A stretch of 64,000 bases of DNA from Owenweeksia sp963758205. Lineage in GTDB: Bacteria; Bacteroidota; Bacteroidia; Flavobacteriales; Schleiferiaceae. The position numbers and the translations under genes were made by a program. The stretch covers positions 1,612,001 to 1,676,000 of the forward strand of contig CAVWUM010000002.1 of NCBI GenBank assembly GCA_963758205.1, read 5' to 3'. This document shows positions 1 through 8,503 of the stretch, piece by piece; within the stretch, counting starts at the first letter, position 1, and the number at the start of each line of letters is the position of its first letter. The notes beneath the pieces are model-generated. The model did no database searches. It was not told the DNA's origin and saw only the letters and a program-made list of their open reading frames with translations.

Positions 1-1
1 A

Positions 2-703
2 GCGGCCGATAGACTATTTACCTTTACCGGTGCACAGCGTGAGGTAATGGAAGGCGCCATTGCCCTATTTGCAGTAGGTGTACTCCTATATGTTGGCTTT
101 TGGATGCACAGTAAATCCGAAGCAGGTAAGTGGCAGGCTTATGTAAAGAGTAAAATACAGGTACTGGCCCGTAAAGAGAATATGTTGGGACTGGCTTTCC
201 TTTCTTTCCTGGTGGTATTCCGCGAGGCATTTGAGTCCGTTCTGTTTCTTTCGGCACTAAATATGGAAGTTGGAGAAACGCACCAGTTTTCATTTGTTGG
301 CGGTATTGTTTCGGCTTTTGCCCTCTTAGGGGTGATTTCAGTGTTGCTTCTTAAATTCTCTAAAAAAATCCCCATTACCCAGCTTTTTAAATATTCAGCT
401 ATGATTATTTCATTTTTGGCTGTGGTACTTGTTGGTAAAGGTGTACATGCCATACAGGAGGCGGGTATAGTGAGTATTACTTCACTACCAGTAAACTTAA
501 GGTGGAGCCTTATCGGTCTTTACCCTTCATGGGAGACTGTACTGAGCCAGGTATTCATCATTGGCCTTATTATCTTCCTTTGGAATTTAGGTAATAAAGT
601 GATGAAAAAGCCTATTTGCGAAACCGAAAAGGATAAAATCGCGATAAGCAAATTAAGAAAAGCCGAAAGGGAAAAACCGGCTTTTAGCTCAGAGAAGGTG
701 TAG
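2..703 (+). CDS. FTR1 family iron permease, C-terminal part (5' end outside window)
   Basis: The reading frame is open from the left edge, so the N-terminus is missing. The visible part carries several hydrophobic segments and an REAFES motif (about codon 73 of the visible frame) that corresponds to the second REGLE-type iron-binding motif of FTR1/EfeU permeases. The stretch before the first internal ATG (codons reading FTFTGAQREVMEG) is also typical of the family. The C-terminus is a short basic tail. FTR1 proteins move iron across the inner membrane, usually after oxidation or with a periplasmic partner; such a partner would lie upstream, outside this window. Family assignment is firm; the metal specificity is inferred. 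Confidence 0.85.
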   Translation, partial: AADRLFTFTGAQREVMEGAIALFAVGVLLYVGFWMHSKSEAGKWQAYVKSKIQVLARKENMLGLAFLSFLVVFREAFESVLFLSALNMEVGETHQFSFVGGIVSAFALLGVISVLLLKFSKKIPITQLFKYSAMIISFLAVVLVGKGVHAIQEAGIVSITSLPVNLRWSLIGLYPSWETVLSQVFIIGLIIFLWNLGNKVMKKPICETEKDKIAISKLRKAEREKPAFSSEKV

Positions 704-1080
704 AGAATAATTACCTTGGCCTATGCGCGCCTACCGTCTTGTCAGGCTGAGCGATAGTCGAAGCCCCAGCCTAAAACTTTGAGGTTTAACCACAGAGCTC
801 TCAGAGAGCACAGAGTGAAATCCTGATAAAACCTTTAATTTTTCCGTCACTATTTTTGATAGATGTTAGTTTGAATATAGTTTCGCCAAGTGCTCAGCCT
901 GACCATACAGGCGCTTGAGATAGAAGAACGATTAATCAGACAGAAATCATCATTCTGTGATTTAACGTAAAATGTTCTCCAACTGAAGCGTTTTGCTCAC
1001 GTATCTAAGATGGATATTCACCAACTCTGTCCACAACGGTTCACCCTTCTTTTGCATCTTTACATCAAATCATTATAAAG
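704..1080. other. Intergenic region with repeat remnants, no gene
   Basis: No convincing gene is seen in these 377 bases. They hold one arm of the dispersed TGAGCGATAGTCGAAG repeat (740-763), which recurs as an inverted pair at 7627-7698. A purine-rich CACAGAG/CTCAGAGAG tract follows near 790-815. A weak promoter-like TTCTTTTG (7 of 8 matches to TAnnTTTG) lies about 35 bases before the ATG at 1081. Confidence 0.6.
740..763 (+). repeat. Single arm of dispersed GAGCGATAGTCGAAG repeat
   Basis: This 24-base segment matches the left arm of the inverted repeat at 7627-7650 at 22 of 24 positions. The following bases (CCTAAAACTTT here, CCTAAAGTTT there) also resemble each other. Here the second arm is absent, so it looks like half of the hairpin element. 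Confidence 0.7.
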
Positions 1081-2688
1081 ATGCGAACTATACTATCAAT
1101 AGCTGTTGCCTTACTTATTACAGCATCGGCTTTAGCACAAACAGAACCCAAAATCGTAAAATCAGAAATAACGGATGTAACCGTGTTTCAGCAAGGGGCA
1201 CAGGTAACCCGAAAAGCCAGTGTGCAGATTCCGGCAGGTACCTCTACCCTGTTGTTTAGCGGGCTTACTCAAAACATGAATCCCAACTCCATTATGCTTG
1301 GTGGCTCCGGAGACCTTACGGTGCTATCCATAACCCACAAGCGTAACTTCCTTACGGAAGAAGACAAGAGCGAAAGCATGAAAGGCCTGGAGAGTGAAGT
1401 GGAAAAAATAGAGCGAAAGCTGGAAGAAATAGCCTCGGAGGAGTTTGGCTTAGTAATGGAGCGCGAATTATTAGAGGCCAATCGCAAGCTGGGAGGTGAT
1501 GGCGGCTTTTCGTTACAGGAACTTAAAGCAGCGGCCGACTTTGTAAAGCAGCGCAGAGAAGAAAATGCAAGGGCCTGGTATAAACTCCAAAACGAGAAAA
1601 AAGAACTGAATGAAAAGAAACAAAAGCTACAGCAGCAAATAAATGTGGAGCGCCAGGCCTTTTCGCAAAAAACCGGAATGGTAGAAGTAAGGGTAGAAGC
1701 CTCTGCTGCGCAAAACGCCCGGTTTGAACTTTCCTACATTGCTAATGGTGCCAGCTGGGTAAGCACTTATGATGCCCGTGTGGATGACTTAACTAAGCCG
1801 GTAAACCTTACCCACAAAGCACAGATTACTCAGCAAACCGGTGAAGACTGGAGCGATGTAAACCTGACGCTTGCCACCGGAAACCCATCAGCTGGTGCGC
1901 AGGTACCTTATATGAATGTATGGTATGTGAATTTTAGTAATCTGGTAACCGGTAGAATGCCGGCACAGTTTGGCGATGCTGTAGCCAATGCTAATGTGAG
2001 GTTTAAAGATTCTAATAAGAAGCTGGAGAGTTTATCGGAAGTTCAAAACCAGCAGTTTCAGGTTACCCAAAACCTAACCCAGCAGGAGTATACGGTGGAG
2101 CGAAAACAAACGCTGGCCTCCAATAACTCACCAATAACAGTGGTACTTCGCGAAATCAGCCTGCCGGCTAAATATGAGTACCACGCCAAGCCCCGTTTGG
2201 ATCAGGATGCCTTTCTTGTAGCCAAAGTGTATAACTGGGGCCAGTATGATTTGCTGGATGGTGAATTATCTCTCTTCAACAATAAAACCTATGTGGGTAA
2301 AGCGTACCTCAATACCAATAATCCGGAGGATACCTTGCAGCTGTCGCTTGGGCGTGATAAGGGGGTAGTGGTTACCCGTGAGAGGGTGTATAACAAACAG
2401 GAGAAGACCTTTTTTGGCAGCAGCCGGATAGACCATTATGTATGGAAGATCAAACTGAAAAATAATAAGAAGGTTCCAGTAGATATTGTGCTGCGTGACC
2501 AGGTGCCTGTGGCCCAGAACGAAGAAATTAAAGTAACCATTAACAGCACCGGAGGCGGCAAGCTGGATGAGAAAACAGGTATTATTAAATGGCGCTTTAC
2601 CCTTGCTCCGGGCCAAACCAGCTCTTATGATGTTTCATACGATGTTAAATATCCTAAGGATAAGAATCAGGGTGTGATGTATTACTAA
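1081..2688 (+). CDS. DUF4139 domain-containing protein (mucoidy inhibitor MuiA-like), secreted
   Basis: 535 residues. Residues 1-19 form a signal peptide ending ALAQ. A DUF4140-type N-terminal domain follows (about 25-125, starting SEITDVTVFQQGAQVTRKA), then a charged coiled-coil hairpin rich in E, K and Q (about 100-190), then a DUF4139 beta-rich region to the end. This is the standard architecture of MuiA-like proteins, whose biochemical role is unknown. The central linker (about 300-360) is Q/N-rich and short, where the neighbouring paralogue at 3010-4965 carries an extra domain. A hairpin terminator follows at 2726-2752. Probably periplasmic or surface associated. Confidence 0.85.
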   Translation: MRTILSIAVALLITASALAQTEPKIVKSEITDVTVFQQGAQVTRKASVQIPAGTSTLLFSGLTQNMNPNSIMLGGSGDLTVLSITHKRNFLTEEDKSESMKGLESEVEKIERKLEEIASEEFGLVMERELLEANRKLGGDGGFSLQELKAAADFVKQRREENARAWYKLQNEKKELNEKKQKLQQQINVERQAFSQKTGMVEVRVEASAAQNARFELSYIANGASWVSTYDARVDDLTKPVNLTHKAQITQQTGEDWSDVNLTLATGNPSAGAQVPYMNVWYVNFSNLVTGRMPAQFGDAVANANVRFKDSNKKLESLSEVQNQQFQVTQNLTQQEYTVERKQTLASNNSPITVVLREISLPAKYEYHAKPRLDQDAFLVAKVYNWGQYDLLDGELSLFNNKTYVGKAYLNTNNPEDTLQLSLGRDKGVVVTRERVYNKQEKTFFGSSRIDHYVWKIKLKNNKKVPVDIVLRDQVPVAQNEEIKVTINSTGGGKLDEKTGIIKWRFTLAPGQTSSYDVSYDVKYPKDKNQGVMYY

Positions 2689-2725
2689 ACAAGCTATTTG
2701 ATTAATGCTATAGATTTTGAGTTGG

Positions 2726-2752
2726 GGCCGCTTTATTGCGGCTCTTTCTTTA
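2726..2752 (+). terminator. Rho-independent terminator after DUF4139 gene
   Basis: Stem GCCGC / GCGGC with a six-base loop, followed by TCTTTCTTTATT, 37 bases after the stop codon. The stem is short, but position and T-rich tail fit. Confidence 0.6.
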
Positions 2753-2816
2753 TTAAATAGGAGGAGTGGTTCGGCTTAGCCGGGACGGGTTGGTTAAAAG
2801 GAATCACCCCCCAAGT

Positions 2817-2832
2817 CCCCCCTCAAGGGGGG
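2817..2832. repeat. Short C6/G6 palindromic hairpin
   Basis: Six C, loop TCAA, six G, in a context reading CACCCCCCAAGTCCCCCC. It is far more GC-rich than its surroundings and has no T-tail, so it resembles a dispersed intergenic palindrome more than a terminator. Confidence 0.5.
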
Positions 2833-3009
2833 ATTTAGCAGAGAATCAGACATAATCCCATTATGTTTCCTCAAGGAAAATTTCAACTTAACGTGCGGCT
2901 ATCCCGATGAGGGGGGTGACGAGGATAACCATTTTCACTAAGCACCAAGGCATCCATTTTCAAAACTCAACGTCTATTATCTTACATTGAACCACTAAAA
3001 ATTGCTGCC

Positions 3010-4965
3010 ATGAGGTATTTTGCTTTTGCATTACTGTTGCCCCTGTTTGGCTTTAGCCAGAAGGAAACCAAAGTAAATTCTGAAATAAAGGATGTAACCA
3101 TTTTTACGGTTGGCGCTGAGGTAAGCCGCTCGGCTAAAGTGAATCTTACAAAGGGTATGAATGAACTGGCTTTTGAAAAGCTTTCACCGGTGCTGGATGA
3201 AAAATCCATACAGTTTAATGCGGGTGGGGATATCACTATATTATCAATAAAGTATGATGTGCGCTACGATGAAAGTACCCAGGCCAGAATTGACCAAGCA
3301 GCAGCTCTGAATAAGCAGCTTAAGGACCTGGGCGACCAGGTAAGCAGTAAGCGCGACCTTTTGGCGGTAAGTGTAAATGAGGAGCAGGTATTAATGGCAA
3401 ATACCGATTTTGATGTTTGGGAGGGCATGAGCGTAACCCAACTGCAGCAGGGCGTTGACTTTGTAAAAAACAGACTTACTGAAATAAAGCAGCGAAAGCA
3501 AAAGCTGAGGAATGAAATTGACGACCTGAACGAGCAGCGTCAAAAGGTGGTAAATCAGCTTCAGGAGATGAGGATAGAGGACGCTAAACCCAATGGTGTA
3601 GTGCTGGTAAAACTTAAGTCTGAATCAGCCAAAACTGTGGATGCGGAAATATCTTATGTGGTGGCTGATGCTGGTTGGGAACCTTATTATGACCTGCGCG
3701 TGGAGAACGTATCCAAACCCCTCAGGATTGAATACAAAGCCAAAGTGCATCAAAACACAGGCGAAGAGTGGAAAAACGTTAACCTTACGTTGAGCACCGG
3801 AAACCCCTATGAAGAGGCTAATCTTCCACAATTAGACCCCTGGTTTCTGAACTTTATTTCAGCAGGGTATTATCAAAATCAAAAACCAAAGGTGAGTCCG
3901 CAAACACCCGGGGCTGTGGGTACTTTTAACGGTATTGTTTTGGACAGTAAAACTGGTGAGGGAATCCCATTTGCGAATGTGGTAGCTAAAGGACCTGATG
4001 GCGGAATAGTAGGTGGTGTGGCATCTGAAATAGATGGAAGGTTTAAACTCGAGATTAACAGTCCTGCCAGAACATTGGAGGTTAGCGTTCTGGGTTATTC
4101 AACCCTCACACTTAATAATATTGATCCTACTAAATACCAGACCATTAAACTGCAAGAAGCCAGTAATGAGTTATCTGAGGTTGTGGTGATATACGAGGCT
4201 CCTCTAATTGATAAAGTCAAAAGTTCCAGTGTGTTTTCCCGGGAGGAAATTTCTAATATGCCCTCAAGGAATACGATTATCAGAGGCGCAAGGAGCGCAG
4301 GTGATACCTATTATGTGGATGGGGTAAAGGTTGGAGAATTCAAAATCTCCCAAAACCCTGTAAACCTGAAGTTTGAAGTGGATATTCCCTATGATGTGCC
4401 TTCGGATGGGGAGGAGTACAAGGTGGCCATTACCAAATTTGAAAAGGAGGCGGACTATTTGTATAAGGCTGTTCCAAAACTAAATGAGCATGCATTTTTA
4501 ACAGCAAGCCTTACCAATTGGGAAGAGATGAACCTGATGAACGGAGGAGCGGGAATTTACCTGGAGGGCACCTATTTGGGTGAGACCTATCTTAACGTTG
4601 AAGAAGCAGGCGATACCTTACAAATATCGCTTGGAAAAGATGAGAATATTGTAGTGCAAAGAAACAGTGTAAAACAAAAAGAAGGCAGCCGATTATTGAG
4701 CGGTAAAAAAGAAGAACGTTTTCACTACGAAATAAAGGTGAGAAACAATAAGTCTGCACCTCTTAAACTGGAGATTAAAGACCAGTTCCCGATCTCTGGT
4801 AACGATGACATATCTGTTGACCGCATTGAGAAAACGGAGGGTAAGGTAGACGATAAGTCAGGAATAATTACCTGGGAATTTATCCTACAACCAAAAGAAG
4901 AGAAAAAACTGGATTTAATCTATTCTATACGCTATCCCAAAGGAAAAACCGTTAACGTACGGTAG
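3010..4965 (+). CDS. DUF4139 protein with inserted CarboxypepD_reg and plug-like segment, secreted
   Basis: 651 residues, a paralogue of the 1081-2688 product. Signal peptide 1-16 (LFGFSQ), DUF4140 domain about 20-115, coiled coil about 95-185, and the first part of DUF4139 about 190-285. Residues about 303-440 are an insert: a carboxypeptidase-D regulatory-like beta sandwich (FNGIVLDSKTGEGIPFANVV, GRFKLEI, LGYSTL) followed by a stretch resembling the start of a TonB plug (VFSREEISNMPSRN, TYYVDG). DUF4139 then resumes to the end. The same position in the paralogue is a low-complexity linker. The role is unknown; the insert is common in Bacteroidota outer-membrane and surface proteins. Tandem duplication of the two genes is inferred. 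Confidence 0.85.
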   Translation: MRYFAFALLLPLFGFSQKETKVNSEIKDVTIFTVGAEVSRSAKVNLTKGMNELAFEKLSPVLDEKSIQFNAGGDITILSIKYDVRYDESTQARIDQAAALNKQLKDLGDQVSSKRDLLAVSVNEEQVLMANTDFDVWEGMSVTQLQQGVDFVKNRLTEIKQRKQKLRNEIDDLNEQRQKVVNQLQEMRIEDAKPNGVVLVKLKSESAKTVDAEISYVVADAGWEPYYDLRVENVSKPLRIEYKAKVHQNTGEEWKNVNLTLSTGNPYEEANLPQLDPWFLNFISAGYYQNQKPKVSPQTPGAVGTFNGIVLDSKTGEGIPFANVVAKGPDGGIVGGVASEIDGRFKLEINSPARTLEVSVLGYSTLTLNNIDPTKYQTIKLQEASNELSEVVVIYEAPLIDKVKSSSVFSREEISNMPSRNTIIRGARSAGDTYYVDGVKVGEFKISQNPVNLKFEVDIPYDVPSDGEEYKVAITKFEKEADYLYKAVPKLNEHAFLTASLTNWEEMNLMNGGAGIYLEGTYLGETYLNVEEAGDTLQISLGKDENIVVQRNSVKQKEGSRLLSGKKEERFHYEIKVRNNKSAPLKLEIKDQFPISGNDDISVDRIEKTEGKVDDKSGIITWEFILQPKEEKKLDLIYSIRYPKGKTVNVR

Positions 4966-5098
4966 GTGTGTTTTTTACCCTTATTGTGCAACTGCAATTG
5001 TTAATAAACGAATACTAGTTTGCAGTAAAAATGTAGATGTGAAATTCACATTTTTGAAGGGCTTCTTAAACGTTCAACCACTAAAAAAACCTTTGAGT

Positions 5099-5398
5099 AT
5101 GAATATGGGATATGGATTTCTGAGAGCCACCTACGGGCAAAAACCTAAAGGCTACTTTGCCTACCTCAAGGGTTTGTATGGTGAACAGTTGATGTACCAT
5201 TTCAGCAAAGGGTATGTAACTAAAGTTGAAGATCACCGCCTCTCAGAAAGCGACTGGACTAAATTCCGCCAAAAAGTACAGCAAAGGGTTCGTGAGGAAA
5301 ACACACAACGCATTAAGGCTTTTCTATTATCACTTGTAATTACGGTGGCCGTTCTGTTTGCTATGGTTTGGCTGGTGCGTGAGTGGTTTGGGATATAA
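5099..5398 (+). CDS. Small membrane-anchored hypothetical protein
   Basis: 99 residues from the ATG at 5099; an in-frame GTG at 5039 would add 20 residues and cannot be excluded. The body is basic and aromatic (YGQKPKGYFAYLKGLYGEQLMYHFSKGY), and a single hydrophobic segment near the C-terminus (AFLLSLVITVAVLFAMVWLV) suggests a tail anchor in the inner membrane. I do not recognise a family. It stands alone between the DUF4139 genes and the convergent toxin-antitoxin pair. Confidence 0.6.
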   Translation: MNMGYGFLRATYGQKPKGYFAYLKGLYGEQLMYHFSKGYVTKVEDHRLSESDWTKFRQKVQQRVREENTQRIKAFLLSLVITVAVLFAMVWLVREWFGI

Positions 5399-5408
5399 TG
5401 GACATAAA

Positions 5409-5708
5409 TTATTTTCTTTCTTTCCAGTTTTCCGGATTTCTTGAAGTGTGAAATACAGCTCTTAAGGTTACAGTTTGGTCTTCTTCCTCAACCGTAAAGT
5501 GCAGCATAAAGGGGAAAGTTTTTAATGGTAAGCAACGAACTTCATCATATCTTATCTGGTAATAGGGATAAGTTGCAAGTTTTGCAAAGCATGAGAAAAC
5601 ATCTTTCCTGAATTTATTGCCTAAGCCGGATTGCTTTTTGTCATACCAGTCAATGGCTTGCTGAATATCATTATGAGCCTCTTTTTGAATGAGTAATCTA
5701 AATCTCAT
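5409..5708 (-). CDS. RelE/ParE-type toxin
   Basis: 99 residues. The pattern IQKEAHNDIQQAIDWYDKKQSGLGNKFRKDVF followed by a beta-rich C-terminal half (YQIRYDEVRCLPLKTFPFMLHF, VTLRAVFHTSRNPENW) is the usual ParE/RelE-superfamily layout. The start ATG overlaps the stop of the upstream small gene (ATGA, 5705-5708), a typical antitoxin-toxin junction. Known members poison gyrase or cleave ribosome-bound mRNA; which applies here cannot be read from the sequence. Function as a working module is inferred. Confidence 0.8.
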   Translation of the reverse strand: MRFRLLIQKEAHNDIQQAIDWYDKKQSGLGNKFRKDVFSCFAKLATYPYYQIRYDEVRCLPLKTFPFMLHFTVEEEDQTVTLRAVFHTSRNPENWKERK

Positions 5709-5914
5709 TGATTATAGCGAAACGAGTCTTTTACTTCATCCCAACTCAAAATTTCCTCTGGGTTATCCTTTGATTTTTTTATCCGCTCTCTCACAATGGA
5801 TTTGTGTTTCTCAGGAATTTCGATGGATTCGGATATTTCAAAACCAAGCTGCTTTACCAATTCCATGAAGAACTCAAGTTTCTTGTTCGGGATTTTAAGT
5901 GTAACCTCTTTCAT
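5705..5914 (-). CDS. Putative antitoxin of the ParE-type module
   Basis: 69 residues, first gene of the pair. Begins MKEVTLKIPNKKLEFFMELVKQLGFEI, which resembles the N-terminal strand and helix of small Bacteroidota addiction-module antitoxins, and ends with a charged stretch (SWDEVKDSFRYNQ) that probably wraps the toxin. It overlaps the toxin start by four bases. The call rests mainly on size, position and general sequence character. Confidence 0.7.
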   Translation of the reverse strand: MKEVTLKIPNKKLEFFMELVKQLGFEISESIEIPEKHKSIVRERIKKSKDNPEEILSWDEVKDSFRYNQ

Positions 5915-6034
5915 ACTTACGCTCTTTGTTTCAAAACGCCTCTAATGTATAGAAGTTTTACTAATGATAGTTTAAATACATATTTCGATAGCGAACTTTA
6001 TCTGCCTGCGCTTTTAACCCTTTCTCGTTTCCAC

Positions 6035-6042
6035 TAACTTCG
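6035..6042 (+). promoter_or_regulatory. Candidate -7 element (TAACTTCG)
   Basis: Matches the Bacteroidota -7 consensus TAnnTTTG at seven of eight bases, 17 bases before the ATG of the aldehyde dehydrogenase. No clear -33 TTG was found at the right distance. Confidence 0.3.
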
Positions 6043-6059
6043 CCCGAAAATTTTGAAAA

Positions 6060-7598
6060 ATGAGCAAGTTCAGCGTTGAAGATATTTTAAAGGAATTGGG
6101 AGTTGAAGCCGTAAACCCCGGCACTTCCACCGGCCAAAATCACTTCGGTAAAGGAGAAGTAATTGAATCTACCTCACCGGTAAATGGCAAACTTATCGGC
6201 AAGGTAACCACCACCACTAAGGAGGAGTACGAAGAAGTGGTTCAGAAATCTCAGGAGGCGTTTAAAACCTGGAGAATGATGCCTGCCCCACAAAGAGGGG
6301 AGATTGTACGCCAGTTTGGAATTAAACTCAGGGAGAAAAAAGATGCCCTTGGTAAACTCGTTTCTTACGAAATGGGTAAATCGCTGCAGGAAGGCTGGGG
6401 AGAAGTACAGGAAATGATTGACATCTGCGATTTTGCAGTAGGGCTTAGCCGCCAGCTTTATGGCCTTACCATGCATAGCGAGCGTCCGGGCCACCGTATG
6501 TATGAACAGTGGCACCCTATGGGCCCAATCGGAATTATATCCGCATTCAACTTCCCTGTTGCCGTTTGGAGTTGGAATACGGCTTTAGCCTGGGTGTGCG
6601 GTGATACCTGCATCTGGAAGCCATCTGAAAAGACACCATTGTGTGGCGTAGCTTGTCAAAACATTTTTGCGGAAGTATTAAAAGAAAATGATTTACCCGA
6701 AGGCATTAGCTGCCTGGTAAATGGTGGCCGTGAAGTAGGAGAGTGGTTGAGCAACGATCGTAGATTGCCATTGATCTCTGCTACAGGATCTACCCGTATG
6801 GGCCAAAAAGTAGGCGAGGCTGTGGCCCGCAGACTTGGAAAATCATTGCTAGAACTAGGCGGTAACAACGCCATTATAATGACTGAAAATGCAGACCTTG
6901 AGGCTACATTAGTTGGCGCTGTATTTGGCGCTGTAGGTACAGCGGGTCAGCGATGTACCTCTACACGGAGAATTATTATCCACGAAAGTATTTATGATAC
7001 CGTAAAAGAAAAGATGGCCAAAGCCTACGGTCAACTTCGCATTGGTGATCCATTGGATACCAATAACCACGTGGGGCCCCTTATTGATACCCTTGCTGTG
7101 GAGATGTATGAAAATGCCCTTGAAAAGGTGGTAAAAGAAGGTGGCAAGATGCTGGTAGAAGGTGGACGCCTGGAGGGTGCCGGATACGAAAGCGGTTGCT
7201 ACGTAAAGCCCTGTATTGCTGAGGTGGAGAATGACTATGAAATTGTTTGCACCGAAACCTTTGCACCCATTCTTTACCTGATTAAGTATAAAGATCTTGA
7301 TGATGCTATTGAGATGCAGAATGCGGTTCCACAAGGGCTTTCTTCAGCTATAATGACAACCAATCTGCGTGAAGCAGAAAAATTCCTATCTGCCGAGGGC
7401 AGCGATTGTGGTATAGCCAATGTAAATATTGGTACCAGTGGCGCTGAGATTGGTGGTGCCTTTGGTGGAGAAAAGGAAACAGGTGGTGGCCGCGAGAGTG
7501 GCTCAGATGCCTGGAAAGCCTATATGCGAAGACAAACCAACACCATCAACTACTCTACCGGGGTGCCCTTAGCCCAGGGTATTAAGTTTGATTTATGA
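6060..7598 (+). CDS. ALDH7-type aldehyde dehydrogenase (L-aminoadipate-semialdehyde dehydrogenase-like)
   Basis: 512 residues, full length for the family. NAD-dependent oxidation of an aldehyde to the acid. Visible motifs: substrate and cofactor region GIISAFNFPVAVWSWN (158-173), catalytic base glutamate in LLELGGNNA (E265) and nucleophile cysteine in GTAGQRCTSTRR (C299). The overall sequence is antiquitin-like (ALDH7A1), the group that oxidises alpha-aminoadipate semialdehyde/piperideine-6-carboxylate in lysine breakdown. No lysine-pathway gene is adjacent, so the substrate is inferred from family resemblance. Confidence 0.9.
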   Translation: MSKFSVEDILKELGVEAVNPGTSTGQNHFGKGEVIESTSPVNGKLIGKVTTTTKEEYEEVVQKSQEAFKTWRMMPAPQRGEIVRQFGIKLREKKDALGKLVSYEMGKSLQEGWGEVQEMIDICDFAVGLSRQLYGLTMHSERPGHRMYEQWHPMGPIGIISAFNFPVAVWSWNTALAWVCGDTCIWKPSEKTPLCGVACQNIFAEVLKENDLPEGISCLVNGGREVGEWLSNDRRLPLISATGSTRMGQKVGEAVARRLGKSLLELGGNNAIIMTENADLEATLVGAVFGAVGTAGQRCTSTRRIIIHESIYDTVKEKMAKAYGQLRIGDPLDTNNHVGPLIDTLAVEMYENALEKVVKEGGKMLVEGGRLEGAGYESGCYVKPCIAEVENDYEIVCTETFAPILYLIKYKDLDDAIEMQNAVPQGLSSAIMTTNLREAEKFLSAEGSDCGIANVNIGTSGAEIGGAFGGEKETGGGRESGSDAWKAYMRRQTNTINYSTGVPLAQGIKFDL

Positions 7599-7626
7599 TA
7601 GTTATCAGGTTTATAATTACAACATT

Positions 7627-7698
7627 TGTCACACTGAGCGATAGTCGAAGTGCCTCCTAAAGTTTCGGCTTGGTCTTCGGCTATCGCCCAGACTGACA
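7627..7698. repeat. Dispersed inverted-repeat element with GAGCGATAGTCGAAG arms
   Basis: Two 24-base arms (7627-7650 and 7675-7698) form an inverted repeat with four mismatches, separated by 24 bases. A single related arm lies at 740-763. The element fills most of the gap between the aldehyde dehydrogenase and the VIT transporter gene. It resembles REP/BIME-type intergenic hairpins; it could also act as a transcription terminator. Confidence 0.75.
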
Positions 7699-7725
7699 GG
7701 TAGAAGGCCAAAAAGCATAAACAAT

Positions 7726-7733
7726 TAGCTTTG
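7726..7733 (+). promoter_or_regulatory. Candidate -7 element (TAGCTTTG)
   Basis: A perfect match to TAnnTTTG, 18 bases before the GTG start of the VIT-family transporter. No convincing -33 TTG at 17-23 bases upstream; the repeat element occupies that region. Confidence 0.4.
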
Positions 7734-7751
7734 CCATAAACCCCAAAAGCA

Positions 7752-8495
7752 GTGTCAAAAGCAAAAGTTCAACACGAAGACCGCCTGCATGGCAGCAAAT
7801 ACAAGCTCGTTAATCGTTTTCAGGATTACCTGGGTGAGTTTGTATATGGAGGTATTGATGGAAGCGTTACCACCTTTGCTGTGGTAGCAGGGTCGGCTGG
7901 TGCCCAGCTGGACTCTAAAGTGGTGATAATACTGGGTTTTGCCAATTTGATAGCTGATGGTTTTGCCATGTCCGTAGGTAGTTATCTATCCACCAAAAGT
8001 GAAAAGGAAAATTACGAGAAGCACAAGGCAGTTGAATATTGGGAGGTAGATCATCTCCCTGAAAAGGAGCGGGCCGAAATAAGGGAAATATATGAAGCCA
8101 AGGGTTTTGAAGGCGAGCTGTTAGAGCGAGTGGTGGATACCATTACTGCTGATAAGGACCGCTGGGTGGATGTGATGATGAAGGAAGAACTTGAAATGAG
8201 TGAAGAAACAAAATCGCCCATGGCTATGGGAGGAGTTACTTTTCTCAGTTTTCTGCTTTTCGGTTTTATTCCCCTTTTGGTTTATGTGATGGATTACTTT
8301 TCCCCGCAGGATTTTAACCTGTTTCTGATTTCTTCTTTAATGACGGGTGTAGCCTTTTTCCTAATTGGCTATCTTAAATCTGTGGTTAATCAAACCAATA
8401 AACTGCGTAGTGTGCTCGAAACCTTATTTTTAGGAAGTGCCGCTGCAGCCCTGGCCTATTTTGTGGGCGATGTGCTTGAAAAAGCCTTTGTGTAA
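7752..8495 (+). CDS. VIT1/CCC1 family iron/manganese transporter
   Basis: 247 residues from a GTG start (no closer ATG without losing the conserved N-terminus). The hallmark GGIDGSVTTFAVVAG (about 33-47) and the ANLIADGFAMSVGSYLSTKSE segment contain the conserved Asp, Met and Gly of the first two membrane helices; a charged metal-binding loop (EKHKAVEYWEVDHLPEKERAEIREIYEAKG onwards) follows, then three further membrane helices. The family exports Fe2+ or Mn2+ from the cytosol. A 16-base perfect palindrome lies just after the stop codon. Confidence 0.88.
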   Translation: MSKAKVQHEDRLHGSKYKLVNRFQDYLGEFVYGGIDGSVTTFAVVAGSAGAQLDSKVVIILGFANLIADGFAMSVGSYLSTKSEKENYEKHKAVEYWEVDHLPEKERAEIREIYEAKGFEGELLERVVDTITADKDRWVDVMMKEELEMSEETKSPMAMGGVTFLSFLLFGFIPLLVYVMDYFSPQDFNLFLISSLMTGVAFFLIGYLKSVVNQTNKLRSVLETLFLGSAAAALAYFVGDVLEKAFV

Positions 8496-8503
8496 CCTCA
8501 AAT

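Larger units (their letters stand above)
2689..3009. other. Intergenic region: terminator plus C/G-rich hairpin, no gene
   Basis: These 321 bases separate the two DUF4139 paralogues. They hold a terminator (2726-2752) and a perfect hairpin of six C, TCAA and six G (2817-2832). A second G-run near 2910-2916 could pair with the first. No open frame with coding character was found. Confidence 0.6.
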
